From Dasyornis broadbenti (lineage: Eukaryota; Chordata; Aves; Passeriformes; Dasyornithidae): 64,000 nt of DNA. Below, piece by piece: positions 49,421 to 60,235 of the stretch. The position numbers and the translations under genes are program-made. Position 1 is the first letter of the stretch. Each line of letters starts with the position of its first letter. The stretch is from assembly GCA_013397935.1 (NCBI GenBank), contig VZRN01006619.1, forward strand, positions 2,121,235 to 2,185,234, given 5' to 3'. The notes beneath the pieces are model-generated. The model had not been told where the DNA came from and searched no databases. It saw only the letters and a list, made by a program, of their open reading frames with translations.

Positions 49421-51879
49421 CTGCTCAAGTGAAATTATGGGAGCTTGGAAGCCCTGGGGTATCTTTTCAAAACTGATACACCAAATTCACAGTCAGATTC
49501 CTGTGGTATAATTACAGCATCTCTGGCCAGCTGAAAGATTCCCAATACATATAAATTACACAGCCAGGTTACAGTTACACTGTAAAAGGTTTTTACTTTT
49601 AAACATTTCCTGTTATGGGAGATTTCTTCCTGTATTTGCAAGCTGGACCAAGGCCATCTTTTTTTTTTACTTTCTTCTTTGCGCATGGAATTTTTGGAGC
49701 TAATTAACCAGGTCTATAATATCCCTGAATCACTAAAACTGAAATCACTTTGAAGGTGATTCAAGGATGTGTCCAGCTGGTCCCCATGGACAAAACTATA
49801 ACCTGAAGCACATATAGACTGGCATGAAATATGTGCCGTACTTGAAGCCTCTCTACTGAATATTCACACTGTGATTGTTGACATGCTTTTTAACACACGG
49901 TAAAAAGCTCTTCTTCCTAAAACTTACGGGCCTCATTTCTGATCTTTGCTAATTCAAGTCTGTCCTCTGGCACTCCAGCCTCTGAAGCCACACTGTCACC
50001 TCTGCTGAGACCTCACTTTGAGTTTTCCTTCCCTTCAAGCCTCTGCTCCCAGAGCCATGTGATTTGTCAGCCAAGGTATTGTATCTCTCTATCATTTTGA
50101 TTGGACTCACACGCTGTTGAACTCCTTAAAGCTGGCAAAGATTAGTAATGAGCCTCTCCATATGCCTGTTTTCCTGGTACAGCCAAAAAAATTCCTGAGT
50201 GCCTCCTGTGTAGACTTGTCATCGGGTTCACTGATGCAGCTCCCTGTGTTATGTATTTCTGTGCTGAGGATGCACCTATAGATCTGAAAAGGCACAGGTA
50301 AGCAAATGGTTCTGCTGTCAGCTGCTGACGTTGCTTGCTGTTCCGTACCATGCTTGGAAAAATTTGAAAATATGAGCCAGGAGGGTGTCATCACCCTAGG
50401 AAATGATGACTGGACACCACTCTGCAAGTATTTAAGTCTTACAGGCATAAGAAAAATATGAGTGAGCAGCTGCTCCTGCTCTTGACATTTTTGCTAGAGC
50501 AACATTAACCTCAATTTTCAATTTTCAGTCCTGGTTTTGGGAATCTTTTTTTCTCATTTTTAGCTCATTTTCTGCAAACACATGGGTTCTCACTTTACCA
50601 TAACAACCTCCCCTGGTCAGGATTTTTTCAATCTGCCCAACAGAAACTTAAGTTTCTGCAAAACTGAAGTAGATAGTGAGAAATTTTTGAGATTACTAAG
50701 ATCTTGTTTTCTATTGGGAAAAAAAATCAAATCAAAATGGTTTTATTTTGTGATATTTCTAATAACATAAAATAGAATTTTATAATATAAATGCATATAT
50801 TAAATTTGCATAATTTAATTAGACTTTGAGCTGAACTGAAAAATTTTCTTTGGGCTTGTTTTTGTACAGGAGATATACTAATGGTCTCTGGAGATTATAT
50901 TTCTTGGCCCCATTATTACTGTTAACTTTACTTCATATCCCATAATTAAAGGTAATCTATTTTCACCTTAAACCCCTGGGATGCATCATAGTCCTGTGGC
51001 CATGGCAAATGTTAGGGAATGTGGCTGAGTCAAAGCATATGTGAGACATCCAAAGAACTTTTCCAGTTACTTAGAAAATCCAGTCACTTACTGCTTCTCA
51101 TGCATTTGCTATATGTACTATTAAACTTACAATATTTGGACATGGATGTAAATGCTTTATTGGTCAAATTATTTAGCAAAATTTTCATGCTGGCTAAGTA
51201 ATAGAGCCTGCAATTTTTTGGTGCAAGAAAAACATCAGTTAAAATTGATTTTCAAGCATTCTCATTTGACTAGTTATGTTGGGAATATGCACTCATTAAA
51301 TCAGTGAACATATAAAATTTCCTGTGACAAAGAAACCCCACATAACTCTCACCATCTGTCCAATCACTACTTAGCAATAAGGTTTGATGAATAAAGAAAT
51401 AAAGGCCACTCTAGAATTTTGCATAAACTATAGAATTCTACAATTTTTAAAATATTAGAAACAACTGGCTGACTGCTACTTTACTTTTGAATATTCTGGC
51501 TTTAGTCATTGTATTAAGTATTTTTTGGCAGGATGAATTTTTGACTGTCTGTGTGAAATATACATTACAACATGAATAACATTAAAGGTATTGTGATTCA
51601 TTGAAATCTTCATTTTATAAAGTCAAGGAAATTAAATTAATGTAAAAATGTTTCTACCTTCATCTGCAGTAAAAGGCTGATTTTAAGGTTCCATTGTCAA
51701 GGCAGCTGTGTAAATGCACTGTTTCAGGGTACAGTTGTTCATGAAGCAGCCAATACTCTCAGCAGTGCTTAGGAAATTTGCCTTACAGGTTGGTAGGTTT
51801 TGTGACAAAATTTATGCATAATTAATCTTGATTCCTCAAGCACTTCTGCCCACATCCAACTCTGTCTATACGATTAGCC
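49421..51879. other. Non-coding stretch, nothing recognised
   Basis: AT-rich, particularly from 50700 to 51700. A 113-codon minus frame at 50107-50448 and smaller ones have no domain. No repeat family was recognised. Confidence 0.5.
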
Positions 51880-51950
51880 ACATTAGGTTCAATAGAAGTA
51901 ATTACACCCCAATTTAGGTTTGTGCCTAAGAGTTTGCAGGATCAGAACCT
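51880..51950. repeat. Ancient dispersed-repeat-like motif
   Basis: AGGTTCAATAGAAGTAATTA, then CACCCCAATTTAGG and TGCCTAAGAGTTTGCAGGAT followed by CAGAACCT, resembles the remembered sauropsid motif ttgaagtcaatggagttacaccaattta...taagtgtttgcaggatcgggcc. The order of the three sub-motifs is kept. The copy is diverged and the family name is not known to me. Confidence 0.4.
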
Positions 51951-52554
51951 AAAATGTCAAGACCTCTGATGAAAGGTCATAATTTTTTGCTTGTTTCTGT
52001 TCCAGCTCTAAAACACATTTTAAGATGCTAAAAAAAAAATATAACAAGGGGTGATTTTAATCTGTGTGCACAAATTCTTCAAGTTGTCAACATCTCTGTT
52101 TCTGGACTGGTTCCCTATGTAATTTTCTACTGCCTATTTACATCCAAGCATTTCCAAAACAACATATATATCAAGAATTAGCTTAGCACCTTGTTTTTCT
52201 CTGTCAAAGACCCACAAAGAGACTGTAGGGATAAATGAGCCTCTTATGGTGATTAACAGTACAGTGATGCATAGCAGACAACTGACCAGAGACTGCCTTA
52301 GTTACAGTACTTGTGTTCATTCCTAATTTTCTCCATGGAGGGTCAGATTCAGGGATGAAGCAGTGGACTAAACAGGTTTATGGCTACTGGCTTGGAGAAG
52401 GAAAGAAAACCAAACATATGCTGATAAAACCCTGGCTACCTCTTCTGTCAATGTTACCATTCAACTTCAAAATTTTAGACCCTCAATCTCAGGCTCCTTT
52501 TCTGGCTGAGGCTGGCTGCTGATCTCACTGCTAAAAATTGCCTTTTTCTGTTCA
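51951..52554. other. Non-coding stretch, nothing recognised
   Basis: No gene, repeat or strong regulatory texture. A short A-rich run (A9) occurs near 52030. A 69-codon plus frame at 52313-52522 has no domain. Confidence 0.5.
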
Positions 52555-52850
52555 TTTGATTATCACCCTTCCACAACAGCCTTCTGAAGTGGTTTCAACA
52601 TTTCTGTGGCAGCAGCTGGGGAGCCCAGGCTTTTTAAAAATCACCGTAATGCTGTTGTGCTCTTTTCCTGCTTTGCACATCGCTGCACACATTAAGACAA
52701 AAGGTGACTCTGATGAACAGAGCAGTGTGTTTATTTGCCTTACAGCCACTGATTGCCTCATTGCTGTACACGACTGCAGGCAGAGGGCAGACTGGGGGGA
52801 TAAGTGGCGGCAGGGGCACAATTAAAAATATGAAGAAACCTACGTGTTTG
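52555..52850. promoter_or_regulatory. Candidate conserved non-coding element
   Basis: A repeat-free block with AAAATCACCGTAATGCTG, TTTGCACATCGCTGCACAC, TACACGACTGCAGGCAG, AAGTGGCGGCAGG and CACAATTAAAAATATG. CpGs at about 52645, 52681, 52770 and 52808 lie in a CpG-poor neighbourhood. Frames of 89 and 95 codons on opposite strands overlap here without a domain. Enhancer-like by texture only. Confidence 0.3.
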
Positions 52851-53339
52851 TGTTTGTGTTCTGTAGTTTGCTGAAATGCCTCCTACTGTTTCTGAAAACT
52901 TGCTTGCAATACACTGTGACTGAGATGCTTCTAATTTGCCCTTCTCATATAGCTATACCTGCACATTTTTGTGTTAGTACGCAGTGCATAATGCTTACTT
53001 GAAGAGATATGGACAAGTCACATGGTGGCAATGAACACGGGTCAGAAGATATTTTGCACCAAAACCATTTGTAGTTTTCCTTCAGCAAGCCTGAGGAGCA
53101 TGAGATTGCCAATCTCAGCACTGTTTTCCCAGTTTTTAGGGGAAAAAAAGTCCCCAAACATAACGGTATTTCACATTTTTTATGTGAGCTGCATCTGAGC
53201 TTGGGCCATTTCTACATCCTATAATGCAATGGTTCTCCAGCCACTGGGGGTCTGCAGGCTGAGGGTGAAAGTCCACAGAACCACAGGAAAGCAGTGAGAG
53301 TTCTCAGAAGTTTGCTTCAGGAGGGTTCACAGAGTGGTT
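52851..53339. other. Non-coding stretch, nothing recognised
   Basis: No gene, repeat family or clear regulatory texture recognised in this roughly 490-base stretch. Confidence 0.5.
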
Positions 53340-53431
53340 TTGGCCCTGGGTTTCTGGCACATTGACTGTCTAGGACACGTCAGTATTGGCCCTGGGTTTC
53401 TGGCACATTGACTGTCTAGGACACGTCAGTA
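53340..53431 (+). repeat. Exact 46-bp direct tandem duplication
   Basis: Two identical adjacent 46-bp units (53340-53385 and 53386-53431), each starting TTGGCCCTGGGTTTCTGGCA and ending GGACACGTCAGTA. Perfect identity suggests a recent duplication, a polymorphic minisatellite with two repeats in this haplotype, or an assembly artefact. Confidence 0.97.
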
Positions 53432-53577
53432 ATGGTGTCTGAGCATACTGACAGGTCTGAATAGAGCCTTTACTCCAGGTCCTGGAGCTTTACTAGAGGT
53501 GGCTGCATACATCCATTGCACAGAGGTAAAGGATGCTGTGCTATAGATCTGCTAGTTTAATGCAATATGATAGCATA

Positions 53578-53692
53578 TGTGTTAGTTTAGTGGTTAAAGA
53601 CCTTAAGCAGGCCATGGGAGATTTGGGTCCTGGCCATCCCTTGGCCTGGGAGATTTCAGACCAACGTCTTTATCTCTGGGCTGTGCTGAGAG
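53578..53692 (+). mobile_element. tRNA-derived SINE (MIR-type) remnant
   Basis: TAGTTTAGTGG at 53583-53593 matches the RNA polymerase III A box (TRGYNNARNGG). It is followed by GTTAAAGACC, GGAGATTTGGGTCCTGGCC (decayed B-box area) and GTCTTTATCTCTGGGCTGTG. The order corresponds to the MIR family consensus (tagtggttaagagcac...ctgggttc...ctggc...taacctctctgtgcctcag). The copy is old and partially degraded. It is unlikely to be transcribed, although the A box is intact. Confidence 0.6.
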
Positions 53693-54289
53693 AGGAGGAG
53701 GCTGCGCCTGAATCTGGCAATTCACTGGCAGAGGGAGAGCAGAGGGAAAGGGAGGACATCTCTCTGCAGGCAACGGGAAAAATCATCGCCCTCCAGGTAT
53801 GAATGGAAGCCCAGGCTCCAGGTCACTCCCAGGGCTTTTCCTAGGGATTTGCTTCGGCCACCCTGGGTGAGACCCCAGCGACAAGGTCCAGCCAGGCTGC
53901 GGCTGCTCTCACTGTGCTGGTAGAGCCCCTGGTGGAGAGTCCAGATGTGGTAACTGAGATTTTCTGCCCAGGCAGCTGTGCTGCCAGCATAGGCATCTCC
54001 GCTCACGCCGCTCAAAGTGCTCTTCTGCAGGAACAGCGCATCTGCAGCTGGGGCACAGCAGCAGCCACAGCCAGGACAGAGGCAGTTCTGCTGAACAAGG
54101 TGGGGATCATGAGTTTGAAAGAACTCTGTCAGCAAAATGCAGTAAGGTCTCAAAAGTCAGCCTTGACCCATGCTTAGGTCTGAAACTAGCTTGAATTCTA
54201 GCCTGTTTCCTACCCTTTACACACTTCTTAATGCCACCGTACAGGAGAATTCATGTTTGCCATAGCATTTGTGGAGTACTCTGCTTCAC
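53693..54289. other. GC-richer non-coding patch
   Basis: GC-richer than its surroundings and therefore filled with overlapping open frames (143 codons minus at 53722-54153, 87 codons plus at 53914-54177). Neither shows a recognisable domain. It is not CpG-rich enough to be a CpG island promoter. Confidence 0.45.
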
Positions 54290-54770
54290 TTTATAAGCAT
54301 ATTTTATGTAAATCAAGTGTTAATTACCCCTGCTCTGCATTTTGTGTTGAATATCATTTTTTTAATTACAGGCTCCATCCCAGGTTAAGGCTGCATGCCT
54401 GTTGTTGAGCCAATTATCATAAATTTCCCTGTAACAATTAACAATATTGGTACAGAGCTGCATGTATTTTAAATGTTATAATTATGCTCAGCTCTTTTGT
54501 TAATTGGCCTATCTGACTCTTTACTTTTTATGCTGCTCATCTGCTCATTACCGCAGCCATTTAATTCAATTAGCACCTTAATTAGAAGAACAGCCATGTC
54601 CAATGTCGTAGGACTTGTCAGAGTACGCGGCTTGATTAGCAAAGACAAACACACCATGCAAATCAGGCTGTAACATTTGGGGGCGGCAGGAATGGAAGGC
54701 AGCCAGCTGGTGAAGTGGAAAAGGAGCGTGTCTTCATCCCCCAAAGCTTTGCCAGGAGAGAGAAAATAAA
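54290..54770. promoter_or_regulatory. Strong candidate conserved non-coding element
   Basis: The most enhancer-like block of the window: about 480 repeat-free bases with a dense array of homeodomain-type sites (TTTAATTACAGG; CCAATTATCATAAATTTCCC; TAACAATTAACAATATTGG; TGTTAATTGGCC; ATTTAATTCAATTAGCACC; CTTAATTAGAAG). It also has a POU octamer ATGCAAAT at 54656-54663 and AACAAT-type Sox sites. CpGs are retained at 54552, 54607, 54626 and 54628 (GTACGCGGC) despite the AT-rich context. No open frame crosses the core. A developmental enhancer is the most likely role; the target gene cannot be named. Confidence 0.5.
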
Positions 54771-55219
54771 GAAGGCATCAGACTGAGAAGGAATAAAATA
54801 ATTTACAATTCCACGAGTTAAGGCATCACTTAACATGAATGGTGTGTAACTCCTGAGGACGCTGTCACCACTAAATTATCTCCTACCCCCAGTGCTCTTA
54901 AAAAAAAAGACAGAAAGTGAGAGAGATGTGTAAAAACAATACAGTAATCTCCTACCATATCATATGTCCTTTTCAGAGGAGGAAGTCAAACCCCAAAATC
55001 TAGATTCAAAGGGAGGGGAAGAAAAAGAAACACCCTGATCCTGGGTGTACATCCACATGGCTCCACTCATCAATTCCAAGGGAGGAGTGGGCCCAGACTA
55101 TTTTAAAATCACCCATTTGACCTAGACACCCTCATTTAAGATAGCAGCATTGTTGAGGAGAGACATGAGAAGCTGTAGAATTGTATTTAAAAAAAAAAAA
55201 AAGCTGTATTTTTCAAGAG
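54771..55219. other. Non-coding spacer with A-run
   Basis: Spacer between two conserved-looking blocks. An A14 run lies at 55189-55202. The part from 54780 to 54900 (TTCCACGAGTTAAGGCATC; CTGAGGACGCTGTC) may belong to the block on the left. No gene recognised. Confidence 0.4.
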
Positions 55220-55660
55220 CAGTTTAAGTCTCAGTTTTGTTTTGTGCCAGTCTATTTAAATCTTTATTCCCTGCCTATTAATTCTCCTAATTAGAATTAA
55301 ATGAAGCATGCTAAATTGCTAGATTAACCAATAATTAAGCAGGCAAAGCACTAACGTTTAATACACACAGGCAGCTCTTTCTCTTCTGTGATAGCACCAT
55401 GTCATGCCTGCTCATTTTATTTGAAAGGAATTAAGAGGCTTGTCTTCCGTGATCAACACCCCCTCCCATATTAACTTACATAAAATAAAGGCTTTCCCAA
55501 AAGGGGATCAGTTTCCAGCTAGTTATCAAGGAACTCTTGATTTTATTTTTTAATTCCTTATCTGTGAACCCTTGTGAAACCTATTTGAATCAGTTGGCTC
55601 AGGAAATCCAACAGCTGTACATATATTTAGCAGATAGTAGATTTTAATTAAAATGATATA
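55220..55660. promoter_or_regulatory. Candidate conserved non-coding element
   Basis: AT-rich, repeat-free block with TCTCCTAATTAGAATTAAAT, GATTAACCAATAATTAAGC, GCACTAACGTTTAATAC, GTCTTCCGTGATCAACACC, GCTAGTTATCAAGG and TTTTTAATTCCTTATC. Many TAATTA-type sites and a few retained CpGs are present, and no open frame crosses it. Its closeness to the strong block at 54290-54770 suggests a regulatory cluster. The call is inferred from texture. Confidence 0.4.
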
Positions 55661-57442
55661 TAGTTTGTGCGGTGCTCCTTTTATTCTGTGTTATTTCTTT
55701 ATTTCTGCTCATGTAATGAAGTCCTACACTTATTTCCAGAGGATGGCAATCCTTCTCTGTCCCTCTCACCTCACTGTGTCATGCCCCACTCCTTCAATAT
55801 TCATTTTATGTATTTACACATTATTTTGTCTTTATGGCATGCACCTGCCTGTGGGATCTCTCAATACCACACAGTCCTCTCTGTGTACAAGTGAGGGGCT
55901 GTGCAGCCTCATCCTGGGCAGTCTTAGTGGTTTTGAAGGTTATTCCTTGGGTGTGTAAGTGCTGGCAGAGCTGGGCCGGGAGCAGGACCAGCACGTTCAG
56001 GAGGGGTTTGTGCCTCTGAGGAAGGTGCTTGCTGTGCCTTAAGCCTGTAAATTGTTCATGTACAGGGGGCAGCAAAGGCTCGTGGCAGGGATTTCACAAA
56101 GCTGCTCAGTGCTGTGGCAACTGAACACGTGTTCTTGTCTTTTATTCCCTGAGATTAAACTCTTAGCCAAAATTTGGAATACTTCTGGTTGTTCCCTCCA
56201 GGAGCAGAAGAAGATCTGAAGGAGTGAGATGTTTCTCTTGGGGTGTCTATCCAGTATTTTTCAAACAGGTCCAAATTTAAATTGCCTGTGGCTTAAGCAA
56301 TCTCCCTTTGAACAGGAAGCTGTGTGCCTGTATTCAGGAACCACAGCTTCTGTTTTGAAACCACTTTGCAGCTGTTTGGCTGCACGACAGGTGACGTTAC
56401 ATTGTGTTCAATGAAATCCCGTAACAAGAAAGGCTGGCCCAGAAGTCCTGTTTCCCAGAGATACCAAAGAAGAGGCTGTGTCTGCTCACAGTCCCATCTC
56501 TCTTGTGGCCAGCACTTTGCCCCAGAAGAGATCCCTCGAAGTGGATGTTTAAACAATGTAATTGAAATTATGCAATGTCTCCCTGAGGCTGAAAGGGGAC
56601 AATCTCTTTCTTGTTTCTTCCCTCTCCAGGTGATCCCTTGCCTTTCGGTACTTGCATGAGTATCTTATGAGATCATTTTCCTGGCCAGTCTGGAGAAAAA
56701 GCAAAGGAAAAAAAATAGACTTTTTCCACTGGCTTAACAATTTAGATCTGCACACCCTAAAGCCAAGAGAATATGGAATCATCACAAGGGCCAGAGTAGG
56801 GTCTGCAACTGGTCAAAACTGGCAGTGACGGCACTGCCTCTTTTTACGGTAATAAACCAGTAGCTTAGCCCAGATATCACCAAATTGCAGTTGACAATTT
56901 TTGCTTGTAGACACATAGGCATATCCTGGAGTAAAATCATGGATAATGAAAGAAAACAGATTTGATTTTATTTCTTCTCCTCAAGTGAGCAGTCCTGCTG
57001 GGCCCAGGGAAAACTAAGTGTCCGTGCTGAAGACATCAAAGCTGCCTTATTTCAGAGTTTTTCAGAAGCTCAACCCAGACTCCTAAAAAACACCAAGAAT
57101 TTCAAAGCTCTTGACCCCATTTTGTGCAAAGTTTTCCAAGCAGCATCCTTCCATGAGGTTAGCATAGTTTCATGTTCCTGTTCCATGCACATCTCTAACC
57201 ACCCTGAGCAACACCAAGTGCTTACGATTTGGAGGTAAAGCTATGCAAATACCAGCATCTGGCTGTGTTTTTTCTGTCTCTCTCCATGCTTCCCGATTGA
57301 AGGCTGTACAGATGCGCATGCACTTGAATGCTTTGGCATAAACTTCTTTAAAGGCAATGCCAGTGCACATATCTCAATGTGAGCAAGTGCTCAGGGGCTT
57401 GCCAAGGAAAATTTGTAGAGTCATGACCCCAAGACAGGTTTG
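55661..57442. other. Non-coding stretch, nothing recognised
   Basis: Overlapping frames of 60-111 codons occur on both strands (for example 55653-55958 and 56324-56659). None has a recognisable domain or paired splice sites. No repeat family was identified. Confidence 0.5.
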
Positions 57443-57489
57443 AAAATAAAAAAATAATAAATAAATAAATAAATAAATAAAATAAAAAC
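57443..57489. repeat. (AAAT)n microsatellite
   Basis: A-rich start followed by repeated AAAT units (about seven) and a degenerate end. This tetranucleotide simple repeat produces a chance minus-strand frame rich in aromatic residues. Confidence 0.95.
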
Positions 57490-57899
57490 AATGGCTCAGA
57501 AGCATTAGGGATAACCATTCCCACCAAGAATTGGGCCTGGTTTTGCAGTTGCTTGTACAGACCTGCAGATTAATGCAGAGAACAGTATGTGCCCTCTGAA
57601 TCCTTAATGTCAAAAACTAATGGTGAGATGATGGGGCCTTGGAAGTCAAGGTAAATCAAGATGTGAGTGAATGGATTCATTTCTGTGAGAGGCCAGATTG
57701 AGCAAGCAGGATTCTAATTTCTCAGCTGTCCTGTGGTATGAACTGTGTGGCCCCTGCAGTACATGCTGAGGACAGCGGAGTCTGCCTTCGGTTTTCAGCT
57801 GGCTGGCTGATTGATTCATTCCTCTTCTTTTTTTCAAACCAGGCTTCTTACATGCTTTGGTGAACATCTTAGTGAGTCTCTGGAACCTCTGTCGATTCA
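57490..57899. other. Non-coding stretch, nothing recognised
   Basis: No gene or repeat family recognised between the AAAT and GT microsatellites. Confidence 0.5.
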
Positions 57900-57928
57900 G
57901 TGTGTGTGTGTGTGTCCGCGTGTGTGTG
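57900..57928. repeat. (GT)n microsatellite
   Basis: GT run interrupted once by CCGC, followed by GCATGCACGTG. A simple repeat with no coding role. Confidence 0.93.
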
Positions 57929-58074
57929 CATGCACGTGTATTGCACTTCATCTGCTTGATGCAATAATATCCTGGGGGAATGTGCAGGCTGTAAACTTCT
58001 TCATAACATCCTGTTCCTGCAACTTGGAGATATTGACTCTGAAGGGAAACAATGGCATGAATAAAATAAAAATA
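57929..58074. other. Short non-coding spacer
   Basis: No gene recognised. An A-rich end (ATAAAATAAAAATAAAAAAA, near 58061-58080) leads into the conserved-looking block on the right. Confidence 0.5.
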
Positions 58075-58335
58075 AAAAAAGTTAATTATCCTTTGTGTTT
58101 GTAATTTAATTAAAGATGCAGTAAAGTTTTACTGTTTTTCCAGGTGATGATGTTTAGGGCTCTGAAAAGCTATTTGTGCTGGTGAGATTAAAGTGCATTT
58201 TAAAATGTTCCCCGAGCACTTTCACATTTGTTGATAGATTTTTAAATTAAACTTTAAATTGTAATCTAAATTACCTCCAACAATTCATGGTCCCTGTAAT
58301 GAACTCCCACCATTCCTGCTGTCATCTGACTATGA
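58075..58335. promoter_or_regulatory. Candidate conserved non-coding element
   Basis: AT-rich, repeat-free block with GTTAATTATCCTTTGTG, TTTGTAATTTAATTAAAGAT, GGTGAGATTAAAGTGC, TTCCCCGAGCACTTTCAC and TCTAAATTACCTCC. Homeodomain-type and Sox-like (CCTTTGTG) motifs are clustered, and a CpG is kept in an AT-rich setting. The call is by texture. Confidence 0.35.
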
Positions 58336-59774
58336 TATACTGTAAATGGTAACTGCTCAGGGTTTTACTGAACAGTGCTTTAGTATTACTACACTATATT
58401 AGTTGTGTACAACCCTCAAACAGAAATCAAAGCACAACACAGGTTTGGTTTAGCATAGTAACTTTATTATTTGGTGGTCTTTAGTCTTAGTGAACACTGC
58501 TACTGCTAATCATTTGGGACCTCATAGAATATACTTTCAAATAATTTTTTAGGCATTCCTGTCAAGGTAGAAGTATTTGCATTTTACCAGCCAATGAGCT
58601 TTTGGACATTAATCCTTAATAGGTAAAATAAAGCTAATTGGGGAATATGAGTTCAAGTGCTCATTCGTAAAGTGACCATGGCTCATTGGCCCCTGAGGCA
58701 CAATTAGAAGAAAATACTTTCCTAAATGATTGATGTAGATTCAAAGAGAATGAGAAGATTGCAGAGGAATAGTGGAAATAATTCACCATGGGTTTCTCCA
58801 GCATAAGATGTAGGTTTGGTGAGACCAAGTCATTTCCAAGAGCAGAGCAGAGCCTAACTTGCAAATCACTGCCTGACCCTGTGGCATCATATTGATGTCC
58901 AAGGCTCACAGACCTGTTCCTGGGATGAAAAGAAAAACTCCAAATGTAAGCTGGTCTAACACCCAGGGGAAGCTCACAAGGATCTCAATAATATTTACAC
59001 ATATGGAAAGTTAGAAGAAAAATTTATTCTCACAAAATAAATAAATTTAAAAAAAATGCAAACCCAACCCACCAAACAAAAAAAACTCTACATAACCTGA
59101 GAGTAAGGTCTTAGGGAAGAGCAGAGGAAGGAAATAAGCAGATGCAGGAGTTCTTTGCTGCAGAAGGGTGCCGTGTTATGTTCCAGCAGTCTGTCACATA
59201 GAGGCTGTTTGACATGGGCTTTTATCTTTCTGCTGGAAAGCTCTTGGTGGACTTTTCTTCCACACAGCTACATATGCTGTACAGGCCTCAGCTTTTGGTT
59301 TCCATGAGTTCCCTGTTTTAATTACATATTATGTGAAATGAAAACCAGCTTGTTTGCCTACATTTGATTTCTTACCTCTCCCACTATGAGAAGACGAACA
59401 CTGTTTGTGTTTCCTGGTCACCTTTGTCATTTGTCATCATTCACTGTGTTGGCAGCTATGCTGGAAAACGTGATCATTAGACTCATTGCTTTTCCTTATT
59501 CCAACCCCCTCATTTGGATAAGAACTATTGTGCTCTTCTCCTTCAATCCCTCTTTTTCTTAAACCCCTCTGCTGATAAGCTACTATAGGAGAACGACAGT
59601 GTTTTTGGTGCTGACATGCCACAGTCCCTGCCTGCCAGGCTGAGAAACTCCCTGTACGGGTTTCCTCTTTTCCATATAGTTTTCCTTTAATGCCCTCCCC
59701 ATCTGTCTCCTGTCTACCAGAGGAAGATTGTTCCAAATTGTCCTGATAGCTTCCTCTGACAAAGTAGATGATTT
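58336..59774. other. Non-coding stretch, nothing recognised
   Basis: No supported gene. Minus frames of 82 codons (58661-58909) and 99 codons (59437-59736) lack domains. No repeat family was recognised until the CR1 remnant begins. Confidence 0.5.
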
Positions 59775-60235
59775 TCTAGTCAAAGGTAATGATACATTAG
59801 ATACTGTCTACCTGGACTACAGCAATGCATTTGATATTGGGTAATGATCACTTGAACTGGGGGAGAGGGGAATGAGCAGAAGGATTAGAGGGTGTGTCAG
59901 GAGCACACTCAAGTGAGACAAAACTGAGAAGTCTTAAGATGGGAAGTGCTGACCTGAGAGACAGTCACCGAGCAAGCACTTCTGGACTGGATATTTTGGA
60001 TATTTTCACCTGTGACTTTGGCAGAAGAAGGAAGGAAGGAAGGAAGGAAGGAAGGAAGGAAGGAAGGAAGAGGGTTGATGGTGATATTTGCTGGTGAACC
60101 AAAACTAGGGGCTAGATATGGTCTGCAGGAGGATCAGTGTGTCATACAGAAAGTGCCTGATAGCTTTTGGGCTGGAGGTAGCAGTGAAATTGTACAAAAC
60201 ACAAGGTCACAGTGAGGGACTGGGAATGAAGGTGT
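59775..60235 (+). mobile_element. Decayed CR1 LINE ORF2 (reverse transcriptase) fragment
   Basis: The translated string DTVYLDYSNAFDI from about 59798 matches the conserved reverse-transcriptase motif of CR1 ORF2 (typically DIVYLDFSKAFD) and then hits a stop at 59843. From about 60080 the sequence resumes with FAGEPKLG in place of FADDTKLGG. The catalytic pair DD is therefore lost. A stretch resembling the following CR1 region (CTGCAGGAGGATCAGTGTG; GATAGCTTTTGGGCTGGAGG; GCAGTGAAATTGTACAAAAC) comes next. A GAAG microsatellite lies between the two parts, and the spacing is shorter than in an intact element. Old and inactive. Confidence 0.72.
60028..60071. repeat. (GAAG)n microsatellite
   Basis: About eleven GAAG units in an unbroken run. 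It sits inside the CR1 reverse-transcriptase remnant, where it has expanded from a GAAG-like seed. Confidence 0.97.

Noticed and set aside
53722..54153. 143-codon minus-strand frame in a GC-richer patch
   Set aside because: An overlapping 87-codon frame on the other strand shows the patch simply has few stop codons. No recognisable motif.
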